Positions 51,801-59,351 of a stretch of 64,000 nt of DNA are shown here, piece after piece (the first letter of the stretch is position 1; each line of letters opens with the position of its first letter). A program made the translations under genes and the position numbers. The notes under the pieces were generated by a model that saw only the letters and a program-made list of their open reading frames with translations, did not search any database and was not told the DNA's origin. This DNA comes from Streptomyces celluloflavus. GTDB taxonomy: Bacteria; Actinomycetota; Actinomycetes; Streptomycetales; Streptomycetaceae. The DNA lies in contig JOEL01000024.1 of the NCBI GenBank assembly GCA_000720995.1, positions 1 through 64,000 on the forward strand, written 5' to 3'.

Positions 51801-52476
51801 CCGTGCCGCGCCGGGCCCCGCGCGGGGTGACCGGTACGGAACGGGCGACGTCGACCGAGGAGTCGTACGTGGCGATCAGCGGCAGCGTGGCGCTGTGCGC
51901 GTCGTCGTAGCCCTGCCGGATCAGCCCGGTGACGTTGAACAGCTCCTCGTCCACCCGTCCGCGGGCCAGCGCACCGGCCGCCGTGGCCGGGTACACGTAC
52001 AGATCCTTGCCCAACTGCCGTGTCTGGACGTCCGGTTGGCTGCCGTCCGCCCGCGGCAGCACGGCCGCCGTACTGTGCCCCGTGGCGTCGGTGAGCACCT
52101 GCACCCGGTCGCCGGTGACGAGGGTGACCGTCGCGCTCGTCCCGCCCTGGCCGGCCGCCGCCGCGGCACTGCCCACGATCGGCCGCGCCCCCGGTTTACC
52201 CGCGGAAACCCCGGGCCCCGCGGCGCCCGCAGCCGGCTGCGCCTGGGACGGTACGGCGAGGGCGACACCCAGCACGGCGGCGAGGGCGGCGCCGAGCCCG
52301 GTACGCGCCGTACGTATCTGCCGGGCCGTGCGTATCCGGCGGGCCGTATATATCTGGCGGGCCGGCGGGCGGGGCGGCTCCGCGCCCGGCACGGCCGACG
52401 TATCCGCCGTCCCCCTCCTGCCGATACGAGGTCTTCGTGCCCTTCGTGCACTGCTGCTGTCCGAGCCGGAACGCAT
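48895..52476 (-). CDS. Large secreted S8 (subtilisin-like) serine protease
   Basis: An exported protease of about 1190 residues. A long basic n-region with a three-copy hexapeptide repeat precedes the signal helix (LGAALAAVLGVALAVPSQAQ-PA). A propeptide follows, then the catalytic domain with Asp298 (AVLDTGADTGHPDL), His334 (GHGTHTAST) and Ser505 (SGTSMAAPHVAG); numbers are approximate. The C-terminal 600 residues are beta-rich, with a fibronectin-like module after the protease domain and a final Ig-like segment. The start is uncertain: ATGs at 52476 and 52488 compete, and I prefer 52476 because GGAG is then 12 nt away instead of abutting. It diverges from a TrmB/LuxR-type regulator gene 151 bp away, its likely controller. 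Confidence 0.87.
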   Translation of the reverse strand: MRSGSDSSSARRARRPRIGRRGTADTSAVPGAEPPRPPARQIYTARRIRTARQIRTARTGLGAALAAVLGVALAVPSQAQPAAGAAGPGVSAGKPGARPIVGSAAAAAGQGGTSATVTLVTGDRVQVLTDATGHSTAAVLPRADGSQPDVQTRQLGKDLYVYPATAAGALARGRVDEELFNVTGLIRQGYDDAHSATLPLIATYDSSVDVARSVPVTPRGARRGTVLGAIDGVALAADKKQARDFWQDIGDGRSRAAAAPKKLWLDRKVKATLDRSTKQVNAVQAWAAGFDGKGTQVAVLDTGADTGHPDLQGRIAGTKNFTDAAGVEDVQGHGTHTASTVGGSGAASGGKKKGVAPGTGLLIGKVLNDSGSGATSWIIAGMQWAVEQRADVVSMSLGTPEPTDCTDPLGLAAEELSKNTRTLFVVAAGNTGPAKSTVSSPGCAPGVLTVGAVDRDESTAQFSSRGPVLTTHTLKPEIAAPGVGISAASAGGRGVYAYRSMSGTSMAAPHVAGAAAVVRQAHPDWTAQQVKSALVASAQTGTGTAAAGAFGGADEIGAGRLDVAAAVHQQVLAVPAVQGGDFSWPQSPADRTSVDVPYTNTTAHEVRLTLTVSGVRGNDGTAVTSPIARIGKRTVTVPAGGTVRVPLALTPDAHLAKGQYGDITGRVLGTGVGGVRVSVPFSLHVEPQTVTLKIKMTDRTGAPATGSSALDVVSTDTATGERRVNDGAKEQLFHVRPGAYLISGFVTTGDDSLSYLGHPEFRLTKDTTLLLDARRAHRLTVRTDRNAEVRRTVLTYGRWWDDTWLMAGTATTATPGTQIYASVEGRAHDGGYEFSSDWRAYGTDPGSGPYVYNLAFPEDGPVGADRSYRVRDKDLAAVRADWHAVGKEADYLDLLAIRPSWNPQSYVDVGSFDAVHAPGVRTEYYTPGGVVWQHSALTTMPFAALLTDRNRSYRAGERRTEEWYRGVLRPTAPQNEDGTPQLVAERQGNQIGFSAGFWNDSSGEHWSQGGSFGDIGNLRLRRNGEQIGDSAYPSGVFDVPADEATYQLQRDTEKIPSSDRNWLRSASTSTTWTFRSHLEPEVYSRGLPILFPDYGVPVDGMNTLPAKDGQRITLAVSGHAGYTPGAIAKAALSYSYDGGKTWRSARTAHTGGTWTATVDHAGAAGEQVTLKSELTDTKGNSVSQTVARAYDVR
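52306..52364 (-). repeat. 18-bp tandem repeat in protease signal region
   Basis: Three imperfect copies of CGGCCCGCCAGATATATA encode the hexapeptides ARQIYT, ARRIRT and ARQIRT just before the signal-peptide helix. The unit is in frame, so copy changes only lengthen the basic n-region. Confidence 0.75.
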
Positions 52477-52627
52477 CACACACCCCATCTCCACCTGTGC
52501 CAACTGGTGCCGCGGTGCCGACACCTTGGCAGAGCACGGGGTGGTGCGGGGATGATGCCGATGGCGGGTTCACGCCGTGGCCCCTTCCCGCCACGGCTCG
52601 CGGTCCGGCGGCCGGAGGAGAGACGAA

Positions 52628-53647
52628 ATGCTCGGTGCCATAGGTCTGGACGAGGCGCAGGAAGCGGCCTATCGGACGCTGGTCGGCCTGGGCGCCGCCG
52701 AAGTCCCTTATCTGGCCAATCAGTTGACGCTGCCCGAGGACGACACCGTACGTGCCCTGCGTCACCTGGAGCGGCAGGGGCTGGCCGCCCGGTCCTCCAC
52801 CCGGCCCGGCCGCTGGGTCGCCGCGCCGCCCGCGGTCGCGCTCGGCGCGCTGCTTACCCAGCAGCGGCACGAACTCGACCGGGCGGAGATGGCGGCGGCG
52901 GTGCTGGCCGAGGAGTTCCGGGGCCGGGCCGCCGAGCCCGCCGTCCACGATCTGGTCGAGGTGGTGACCGGCACCGGCGCCGTCGCGCACCGGTTCCGCC
53001 AGCTCCAGCTCGGCGCCGCGGAGGAGGTGTGCGCCCTGGTGACGACCACGCCCGCCGCGGTGACCAACGCCGAGAACGAGGCCGAGGACCGGGCCGCCGA
53101 GCGCGGTGTCGACTACCGCGTGGTGATCGAGCGGGGAGTGCTGGCCACGCCCGGCGCACTGCTCGGGCTGTCCGAGGCGCTGGGCCGCCGGGAGCGGGTC
53201 CGGGTGGTCGACAAGGTGCCCACGAAGCTGGTGATCGCGGACCGTACGCTCGCACTGGTGCCGCTGAGCGCGCGCGGCGCGGCGGCCGCTGAGCCCGCGG
53301 CGCTGGTGGTGCACGACAGCGGACTGCTGGAATCGCTCCGGGCCCTGTTCGAGGCCGTCTGGCGGCAGGCCGTACCGCTCCGGCTGGCGGCCGACGGCAC
53401 CGCGCACGAAACGCGCACGGGCGACCCGGACGACGCCGACCTCGAAGTGCTCTCGCTGCTGCTGGCGGGCCTGACGGATGCGAGCGTCGCCAAGCAGCTC
53501 GGTCTGGGCCTGCGCACCGTCCAGCGCCGGGTCAGCCATCTGATGGCGCTGGCCGGTGTGACCACCCGCCTCCAGCTGGGCTGGCGCGCCTACGAACGGG
53601 GGTGGGTGGCGCGCGAGGGGCGGGAGAGACACGACGGACAGGACTGA
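52628..53647 (+). CDS. TrmB/LuxR-type transcriptional regulator
   Basis: A 339-residue regulator. Residues 5-70 form a TrmB-like winged helix (LDEAQEAAYRTLVGLGAAEVPYLANQLTLPEDDTVRALRHLERQGLA). The middle is a PLD-like or effector region (RGVDYRVVIERGVLATPGAL, RVRVVDKVPTKLVIADRTLALVPL). Residues 265-325 form a C-terminal LuxR-type HTH (DADLEVLSLLLAGLTDASVAKQLGLGLRTVQRRVSHLMALAGVTTRLQLG). This two-HTH layout is common in Streptomyces regulators placed divergently from secreted S8 peptidases. The ATG at 52628 has GGAGGAG 7 nt upstream. It probably activates the protease gene on the other strand. Confidence 0.88.
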   Translation: MLGAIGLDEAQEAAYRTLVGLGAAEVPYLANQLTLPEDDTVRALRHLERQGLAARSSTRPGRWVAAPPAVALGALLTQQRHELDRAEMAAAVLAEEFRGRAAEPAVHDLVEVVTGTGAVAHRFRQLQLGAAEEVCALVTTTPAAVTNAENEAEDRAAERGVDYRVVIERGVLATPGALLGLSEALGRRERVRVVDKVPTKLVIADRTLALVPLSARGAAAAEPAALVVHDSGLLESLRALFEAVWRQAVPLRLAADGTAHETRTGDPDDADLEVLSLLLAGLTDASVAKQLGLGLRTVQRRVSHLMALAGVTTRLQLGWRAYERGWVAREGRERHDGQD

Positions 53648-53918
53648 CAGGACGGATGGCGGCCGCGGTCCGGCGGCTCCCGGGCCTGCGGGGCGATGGA
53701 GCGCCGCGCCGGGAAGCGCGTCCGCCCCGTGTCCGGCAGGCTTGGGCCATGAGAGAGCACGGCGTACGAGTCACCCGCCGGACCGGACCGCGCCGGACGC
53801 CTCCCCCGTCCGGGCCCGCGGCCGGACCGTCGGACGGACCCGCCGTGGGGCTCGTGGCCGAGAGCGGCGGGCGCGCACCCACCGGGCGAAGAGGCGCCGG
53901 GCGGAGTGAGGCCGGCGC

Positions 53919-54401
53919 ATGAACGGGTGGCAGCTGGTCGCGGTCGGCCTCGTCATGCTGCTCGGTCTGCTCGGGGTGCTGATTCCCGGCATCCCCGGTC
54001 CGCTGATCGTCTGGGCGGGCGTGCTGTGGTGGGCCACGGCCGGCCGGTCCTCGCTCGCCTGGCAGATCCTGATCGGCGCCACGCTCGTCCTGCTGCTCGG
54101 CCAGGCCCTGAAATGGCTGCTGCCGGCCCGCGACCTCCGCGCGGCCGGCACCCCGTACCGCACCCTGTTCACGGCCGGGGCCGCCGGCATCGTGGGCTTC
54201 TTCGTGATCCCGGTCATCGGCTGCCCCCTGGGCGGCGTCGGCGGGCTCTACCTCCTGGAACGGGACCGGCTGGGCAGCCACGGCGACGCCTGGGCCGCGA
54301 CCCGCAGGGTGATGCGCGCCATCGGCCTGAGCGTGCTGGTCGAACAGTTCGCCTGCCTGCTGGTCGTGGGCGCCTGGGCCTGGGTTGTCCTCACCGGCTG
54401 A
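53919..54401 (+). CDS. DUF456 small membrane protein
   Basis: A 160-residue protein with four or five hydrophobic segments. LGLLGVLIPGIPGPLIVWAGVLWW at the start and GAAGIVGFFVIPVIGCPLGGVGGLYLLE in the middle carry the G-x-P-G/G-P patterns of the DUF456 family. Its function is unknown. The ATG at 53919 has GGAG 12 nt upstream, slightly distant. It follows the TrmB-type gene after 271 nt with no evident gene between, and converges on rsgA. Confidence 0.82.
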   Translation: MNGWQLVAVGLVMLLGLLGVLIPGIPGPLIVWAGVLWWATAGRSSLAWQILIGATLVLLLGQALKWLLPARDLRAAGTPYRTLFTAGAAGIVGFFVIPVIGCPLGGVGGLYLLERDRLGSHGDAWAATRRVMRAIGLSVLVEQFACLLVVGAWAWVVLTG

Positions 54402-54414
54402 GCCGATGCGTCGA

Positions 54415-54482
54415 GGGGGCACGGGGCGCCGCCGGGGTCGGGGGCGGGGTCGGGGGCACCGTCGGGGTCGGGGTCGGGGAAG
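54415..54482 (+). repeat. G-run cluster with quadruplex potential
   Basis: At least eight GGGG/GGGGG runs separated by TC, GC or short loops (GGGGTCGGGGGCGGGGTCGGGGG and so on) lie between the convergent DUF456 and rsgA genes. It meets the G3+N1-7 pattern for G-quadruplexes on the plus strand. It may act in 3'-end formation of either gene. Confidence 0.65.
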
Positions 54483-54567
54483 CCCACCCGAGGTGGCACC
54501 GGCCCCGCGCCGGGCTTCGCGGCCGGCTGCCGCCGCACCCGGCGCACGGCCGGATGCGGCGGCGTGC

Positions 54568-55812
54568 TCACCCCCGCGGTCCCCGCTTCCGCTCCATCAT
54601 GTGCCGCCCCAGCGCCTGCTGCTGCTTCCAGCCCCGCCGGATCTCCGCGCGCATCCGCGCATCCGTCTTCGCGGCGATGCGCTGGTTCTCCCGCAGCAGC
54701 TTCCGGTAACTGGCGAGCCGGCGCTCGGGCAACTCCCCGCTGTCGATGGCCTCCTGGACGGCACAGCCGGGCTCCGCCTCGTGGGCGCAGTCGTGAAAGC
54801 GGCACTCCCCGGCCAGCGTCTCGACGTCCGAGAACGCGCGGGTCAGCCCGGACTCCGCATCCCACATCCCGACGCCCCGCAGACCGGGTGTGTCGATCAG
54901 CCCGCCGCCCCAGGGCAGCGGCAGCAGATTCCGCGTCGTCGTCGTGTGCCGCCCCTTGCCGTCCCGGTCCCGGGCGGCCTGCACCCCCTGCACCTGCTCC
55001 CCCAGCAGGGCGTTGGCCAGCGTCGACTTCCCCGCGCCGGACTGCCCCAGCAGTACGGACGTCCCCCCGGCGAGCACCGCGGCCAGCACTTCCAGCCCGT
55101 CCCCCGTCTCCGCGCTGACCGCCAGTACCTGCACACCGGGGGCCGCGCTCTCCACATCCGCAACGAGATACGCCAGCGTCGCCGGATCGCCGACCAGATC
55201 CGCCTTGGTCAGCACCACCAACGGCTGCGCACCGCCCGCCGCGGCGGGTGCCGCCTCGTGCAGCAGCGCATCGCCACCGGAACTGGACATGGCGAGCGCG
55301 AGGAACCGCTCGATGCGCCCGGGGTCGAGTTCGACCGCGAGCGACACACAGATGACGATCTGGTCGATATTCGTGGCCAGTACCTGGCCCTCGGAACGCT
55401 GCGACGACGTCGACCGCACGAACGCGGTACGGCGCGGCAACAGCGTCCGCACGTACCGCGGATCACCGGCCGCGTCGACGGCGACCCAGTCCCCGGTGCA
55501 CACGATCCGCATCGGGTCGCGCGGTACGACGAACTCGGTGTCGGCCCGCACGGTGCCGTCCGCGGTGACGACATCGCACTGGCCGCGATCGACCCGCACC
55601 ACCCGGCCGGGCAGCAGCCCCTGCGCGGCGTACGGAGCGAACTCGGCGGCCCAGCCGTCGTCCCAGCCGTACGCGACGAGAGCGTGCGGGGCTTCGGTGG
55701 CGAGCTGGGCCTGAGTGGCGGTCCGAGCTTCGGAAGCGAAAGACGCGGTCGGCGCGAAATCCTCGGAAGACTTCGAAAACGCCGAAGACGTGTGGCGCGA
55801 AGCGTGAATCAA
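54568..55812 (-). CDS. rsgA: Ribosome small subunit-dependent GTPase A
   Basis: A 414-residue circularly permuted GTPase that checks late 30S maturation. The OB-like N-domain (about 65-125) is followed by the permuted G domain, with G4 TKAD (202-205), G1 GQSGAGKST (256-264) and G3 DTPG (307-310). The C-terminal zinc knuckle is Cys337, Cys342, His344 and Cys350 (CRFHDCAHEAEPGC). The start is a TTG at 55812, with AAGGG 5-9 nt upstream; no ATG or GTG fits the N-domain. The ribosome site is embedded in a perfect palindrome (55818-55831), and a 23-codon ORF lies 60 nt upstream. Both could affect expression. Confidence 0.92.
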   Translation of the reverse strand: MIHASRHTSSAFSKSSEDFAPTASFASEARTATQAQLATEAPHALVAYGWDDGWAAEFAPYAAQGLLPGRVVRVDRGQCDVVTADGTVRADTEFVVPRDPMRIVCTGDWVAVDAAGDPRYVRTLLPRRTAFVRSTSSQRSEGQVLATNIDQIVICVSLAVELDPGRIERFLALAMSSSGGDALLHEAAPAAAGGAQPLVVLTKADLVGDPATLAYLVADVESAAPGVQVLAVSAETGDGLEVLAAVLAGGTSVLLGQSGAGKSTLANALLGEQVQGVQAARDRDGKGRHTTTTRNLLPLPWGGGLIDTPGLRGVGMWDAESGLTRAFSDVETLAGECRFHDCAHEAEPGCAVQEAIDSGELPERRLASYRKLLRENQRIAAKTDARMRAEIRRGWKQQQALGRHMMERKRGPRG

Positions 55813-55817
55813 GGGGA

Positions 55818-55831
55818 ACCCTTCGAAGGGT
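55818..55831 (-). promoter_or_regulatory. Perfect palindrome over rsgA ribosome site
   Basis: ACCCTTCGAAGGGT is a 14-nt perfect inverted repeat. On the mRNA it covers the AAGGG Shine-Dalgarno of rsgA and could form an 8-9-nt stem-loop only by tight folding. As DNA it could be a protein site. Confidence 0.5.
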
Positions 55832-55872
55832 GGCCCCGGCGGCGCGCTGGGCGCGCGGAAGTGGTGTGGGTG

Positions 55873-55944
55873 TCAGCCGGAGGCCACGGAGGTGAAAGCG
55901 ATGAACTTCTGAATGCGGGCCGCGCCCGTCACCATGACCGTCAT
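55873..55944 (-). CDS. Possible 23-residue leader peptide upstream of rsgA
   Basis: An ATG-initiated frame with GGAGG 11 nt upstream encodes a 23-residue peptide (MTVMVTGAARIQKFIAFTSV, then ASG, TGA). It ends 60 nt before the rsgA start. The peptide has one short hydrophobic stretch and no repeated codons of an attenuator type. The strong ribosome site and position suggest a leader or independent small protein. No resemblance to a known family was seen. Confidence 0.4.
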   Translation of the reverse strand: MTVMVTGAARIQKFIAFTSVASG

Positions 55945-56120
55945 CAATGCCCCCACCTCCCACTCTTCTCCGCGGCGAACCACGTACCCCGACGCGCTCC
56001 CTTGCACCGCTGCCTGCCTGCGTACCTGTGCACCCGAGAGCGACACATCGACACATCGATATACGTCGCGGCTCGGAACGGGGGAACCATAGCCCCCGCT
56101 CCGAACCGGACGCCAGCGAT

Positions 56121-56873
56121 TTACGACTGCTTCCGCCCCTGCGCGTGGGCGCCGAAGGCGACGGACAGGACGCTGGTGATGTGGGCTTCGACGGCCGCCT
56201 TCTCAAGACCGAGGTCGGCGAGCACGCCCGTGCCGTTCTCCAGTTCCAGCAGCGCGAGCAGGATGTGCTCGGTGCCGATGTAGTTGTGGCCCATCCGCAG
56301 GGCCTCCCGGAAGGTGAGTTCCAGTGCCTTGCGCGCCTGCGCGTCGTACGGGATGAGTTCGGGCACCTCACCGGCCGCCGGCGGCAGCGCCGCGGTGGCG
56401 GCCTGCCGGACGGCGTCCAGCGACACATCCCGCGCGATCATGGCGATCGCGGCGAGGCCCTCCGGCTCGTGCAGGAGCCCGAGCACCAGGTGGACGGTGC
56501 CGATCTCGCCGTTGTTCGCCGCCCGCGCCTCGCTCTGGGCCGCCACGACGACATTTCGGGCCCGCGGGGTGAACCGGCTGAACCCCTGGTTGGGATCGAG
56601 GTCCGACGGCTCGCCCGGATTCTTCGGGACGAAGCGCTTCTGCGCCGCCTGCTTGCTCACCCCCATACTCCGGCCGATGTCCGTCCAGGACGCGCCCGAA
56701 CGTCGTGCCTGATCGACGAAGTGGCCGATCAGGTGGTCGGCGATGTCGCCTAGGTGATCCGCGGCCAGGACCGCGTCGGAAAGCTGCTCAAGAGCGTCGG
56801 AATGAACCTTCTTGATGGCCTCGATCAGGTCGTCGAGACGGATCGAGTTCGTCACGTGCACCGGTTTCTCCAT
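56121..56873 (-). CDS. Clp-N repeat protein with HTH
   Basis: A 250-residue soluble protein. Residues about 30-85 include a helix-turn-helix (GASWTDIGRSMGVSKQAAQKRF), and residues 100-235 hold two Clp N-terminal repeats (FTPRARNVVVAAQSEARAANNGEIGTVHLVLGLLHEP, and DAQARKALELTFREALRMGHNYIGTEHILLALLELENG). There is no AAA+ ATPase or ClpP-binding part. It likely binds DNA and uses the Clp-N module for protein or degron sensing. The ATG at 56873 sits 6 nt after a TATGGT -10, so the mRNA should be leaderless; a GTG six codons later with GGAG upstream is the alternative. Twin dyads over the promoter suggest autorepression. Confidence 0.85.
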   Translation of the reverse strand: MEKPVHVTNSIRLDDLIEAIKKVHSDALEQLSDAVLAADHLGDIADHLIGHFVDQARRSGASWTDIGRSMGVSKQAAQKRFVPKNPGEPSDLDPNQGFSRFTPRARNVVVAAQSEARAANNGEIGTVHLVLGLLHEPEGLAAIAMIARDVSLDAVRQAATAALPPAAGEVPELIPYDAQARKALELTFREALRMGHNYIGTEHILLALLELENGTGVLADLGLEKAAVEAHITSVLSVAFGAHAQGRKQS

Positions 56874-56874
56874 G

Positions 56875-56923
56875 CGTCAACCATAGGTTGACGATCGCGG
56901 ATCGTCAACCCTGGGTTGACGAT
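56875..56923 (-). promoter_or_regulatory. Leaderless promoter with two GTCAACC-N3-GGTTGAC operators
   Basis: On the minus strand TTGACG (56903-56908) and TATGGT (56880-56885) are separated by exactly 17 bp, and the gene's ATG starts 6 nt after the -10. The dyad CGTCAACC-ATA-GGTTGACG (56875-56893) covers the -10. ATCGTCAACCC-T-GGGTTGACGAT (56901-56923, perfect) covers the -35. Their centres are 28 bp apart, so bound protein would block polymerase. Confidence 0.75.
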
Positions 56924-57258
56924 CTACCGGCCGCGCCGCCACCCACCCCGACCGTCGGACCCGGACCGCCCGCCACCTCCCCGCCGCATTTCACTCGCCC
57001 CAAAAACCACGCCTTTCGATCACATCACCCCCATATCGGCTCACAAATATTCTCACCAACCGCAATGGCGAAAGTTACGCACCTAACTCAGGGGCCGCAC
57101 GAAGCCCGCCGGCCCCCACCCTCTTTCCCTCCCCGCCCCACACCCTTCTCGCCATCCCACCGTCCCCCTATCCCACGGCCTGCTATCTCACGGTCCGCTA
57201 TCCCGCCGCCCGTCGCCCCATCGCGCAGCTCACCTCGCCCCGCATTCCCGCCCCCGCA
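56924..57258. other. Intergenic region between Clp-N gene and lsr2
   Basis: There is no supported gene. The part at 56995-57090 is unusually A/T-rich for this DNA (tcacaaatattctcacc) and may attract Lsr2 itself. The rest is pyrimidine-rich CCC-tract sequence. Confidence 0.4.
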
Positions 57259-57291
57259 AACAAAAAGAAGCCCCTCGGAAGCCGAGGGGCT
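57259..57291 (-). terminator. Rho-independent terminator of lsr2
   Basis: On the minus strand AGCCCCTCGG-CTT-CCGAGGGGCT forms a perfect 10-bp stem (57269-57291) with a 3-nt loop, followed by TTCTTTTTG. It begins 16 nt after the lsr2 stop. This is the clearest intrinsic terminator in the window. Confidence 0.93.
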
Positions 57292-57306
57292 CTCACCGTT
57301 CGATTC

Positions 57307-57633
57307 TTACTTGTTGGCCTTCTCGTAGGCTTCCCGCACAGGGGCCGGGACGCGGCCGCGGTCGTTGACCTCGTATCCGTTCTCCTTGGCCCAGGCCCTG
57401 ATGGCAGCGGTGTCGCCGCCGCCGGAAGCGGCCTTGGACACCTTCCGGGCCTTCCCGGTCTTACGCCCCACCTGGATGAAGGGCCCAACGGCCTCCAGCA
57501 GCTGGTCGTAGCTGTCCGGACCCAAGTCGATCTCATATGTCACACCGTCGAGGGAGAGGGTGTGAGTTGCGGCCTCCGAGGACTCTTCGCCCGTGAGGTC
57601 GTCTGTGTAGATGGTGATTACCTTCTGTGCCAT
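57307..57633 (-). CDS. lsr2: Lsr2-family nucleoid-associated xenogeneic silencer
   Basis: A 108-residue protein. Residues 1-60 are the dimerisation domain (MAQKVITIYTDDLTGEE, THTLSLDGVTYEIDL, FIQVGRKTGK). Residues 75-108 are the DNA-binding domain (IRAWAKENGYEVNDRGRVPAPVREAY) with the AT-minor-groove RGR hook. It bridges A/T-rich, often horizontally acquired, DNA and silences it, including specialised-metabolite clusters. The ATG at 57633 matches the invariant MAQKV start; the frame stays open far upstream only by chance. It is monocistronic, with a strong terminator. The 18-kb-region genes with lower G+C are plausible targets. Confidence 0.96.
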   Translation of the reverse strand: MAQKVITIYTDDLTGEESSEAATHTLSLDGVTYEIDLGPDSYDQLLEAVGPFIQVGRKTGKARKVSKAASGGGDTAAIRAWAKENGYEVNDRGRVPAPVREAYEKANK

Positions 57634-58022
57634 ACGGTGATTGTACGGCCATTTGGAGGCTTCACAACACCGAAGAACCCTCCCGCGGAAACCGGGGCAC
57701 GGCATGCGAAAGTATGCCGACGGCAGCCTCCGAGCTCCACCCCATTCGAGGGGGAGCGCTTCTCCACCCGGATATTGATACAACGCGACCGCGGAAATCC
57801 TTCGCCGTACCGGAGGAATCCCGGGACATCCTCGCCCGGCACCCGCCCTCGAAGAAAACAACTCGGCGCTTCGGCTCCTCGACTCCTCGGCCCGGGTACG
57901 GCACCCCCGGGCCGCCGGCTCCCCGCCCGCCTCTGCCGCGCGGCGCACCAAGGCGTACCAAGCATCACCGCCGGCCGGTGTGGCCGGCATAAAGCCGGTG
58001 CGGCCGGCGTGAGCAGGGGCGT
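57634..58022. other. Intergenic region upstream of lsr2
   Basis: There is no supported gene. The lsr2 promoter should lie at about 57640-57700, where the sequence is less G+C-rich (tgattgtacggccatttggaggcttcac). Confidence 0.35.
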
Positions 58023-59351
58023 TCACCGCCCCGCGCCCCGTACGCCGCCAGCCGGCCGGGCCCCACCGGGTCGCCGTACGCCCCGGGCCGGCAGGCCGCC
58101 GAGGAGTCCGGCGGCCAGCCCGCAGACGGCGCCCGCACCGGCCAGCCGGAGGAGTTCCGGACGCAGGACGAACTCTCCGCCCAGCCCGCTGAGGTTCCCG
58201 ACGCCGATCAGGGCGAGCCCGTAGTGCGCGGAGATCCGGGTGAGCAGCCCGACGACGAGCAGGGTGAGCGCCAGGGACCCGGCCATGGCGAGGGCGTGCC
58301 GCCAGAGCGGTGCGGGGGCCGGGCGGCGGACCGCCGCGGCGTACGAGGCGGCGAGCAGGACCACGACCGCCACGGCCACCAGCAGCCAGGCCCGGCCGTC
58401 GTACGCGGTGAGCGCGCCGAGATCGAGGGTCCGGTCCCCGTCGCGGGTCCGCAGCACCTGGTCGAGTACCTGGGGAAGGGGCAGTCCGGGGACTCCGGTG
58501 AGATGGCCGTGCCAGGCGCCGCCGATGCCGGTGCCCAGCGCGAGCCAGGCCAGGTTCGGCAGCCCGAGGAGCATCGTCCCGGCGGTCTCGGCCGGCTGCC
58601 CCCGGGTGGCGAGCACGACCACGCCGACCACCGCGCCGATCGCCACATAGGCGAGCAGCACCAGCACCATCGCATAGGCATACGGCCGGACGGAGCGGTG
58701 GACCCGCCGCGGCCCGGGGGCGAGCGGCAACCGGCGCGAGACGAGACAGGCGAGCGCCAGCACGGCCAGTACCCAGAGCAGGCCGGTGCCGAGTGTGGCG
58801 GGCAGTTCGGCGCGGAAGGCGACGACGGGTGTCGCACCGAGCGCCGCACCGAGTTCGTCGGCGAGGCCGCTGCCGACGGAGACGCGGAAGCTGTGGCGGG
58901 CCGCGAGGCCGAGGAGCAGCAGAAGCACCAGCCAGCACACGGCCGTTCCGGCGGCGCGGACGAGCAGTCCGCGGCCGGTGGCGGCCGCCCGGCGGCGCAG
59001 CGGCAGCAGGAAGACGGCGGCGGTCACCAGGGCTCCGGCCAGCGTCACCGACAGGGGTACGGCGTCGACGGTGGCCGCTGCCCGCGCGAGGGCCCCGGTG
59101 CTGCCCGAGACCGCGACCGAGCCGCCGGCCGCCATGACGACGACGGCCGCGACCACCCGGAGGAACGCCCCGCCGGGCAGGTCCCCGGCGCCCGCCGCCC
59201 ACAGTCCGAGCGCGGCGACCACGGCCATGGCGATAATGCCCGCCGCGGCCGCGCCGAGGGCTTCGGCGGCATTCCGGACGATCGCCGCGACACCGCCCGG
59301 ACGCGCCGGGTTCCGGGGGCCGTTGGATGTGGGGTCTCGCATCTGGCTCAC
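58023..59351 (-). CDS. Streptophobe-family multi-pass membrane protein
   Basis: A 442-residue protein with about ten to twelve hydrophobic segments and a short cytoplasmic N-terminus. The order of segments (AAEALGAAAAGIIAMAVVAALGLWAAGAGDLPGG at the start, MLLGLPNLAWLALGTGIGGAWHG in the middle, a final LRLAGAGAVCGLAAGLLGGLP) fits the group named streptophobe in actinomycete annotation. No catalytic motif is visible and the function is unknown. The GTG at 59351 has AGGAG 5 nt upstream. It is divergent from the L,D-transpeptidase gene. Confidence 0.72.
   Translation of the reverse strand: MSQMRDPTSNGPRNPARPGGVAAIVRNAAEALGAAAAGIIAMAVVAALGLWAAGAGDLPGGAFLRVVAAVVVMAAGGSVAVSGSTGALARAAATVDAVPLSVTLAGALVTAAVFLLPLRRRAAATGRGLLVRAAGTAVCWLVLLLLLGLAARHSFRVSVGSGLADELGAALGATPVVAFRAELPATLGTGLLWVLAVLALACLVSRRLPLAPGPRRVHRSVRPYAYAMVLVLLAYVAIGAVVGVVVLATRGQPAETAGTMLLGLPNLAWLALGTGIGGAWHGHLTGVPGLPLPQVLDQVLRTRDGDRTLDLGALTAYDGRAWLLVAVAVVVLLAASYAAAVRRPAPAPLWRHALAMAGSLALTLLVVGLLTRISAHYGLALIGVGNLSGLGGEFVLRPELLRLAGAGAVCGLAAGLLGGLPARGVRRPGGARPAGGVRGAGR

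Noticed and set aside
48997-53292. A 1431-codon open frame on the plus strand
   Set aside because: It lies opposite the S8 protease gene, whose domains and catalytic motifs are unmistakable. The plus-strand translation is Gly/Arg/Val-rich without any domain, as expected for an antisense frame in G+C-rich DNA.
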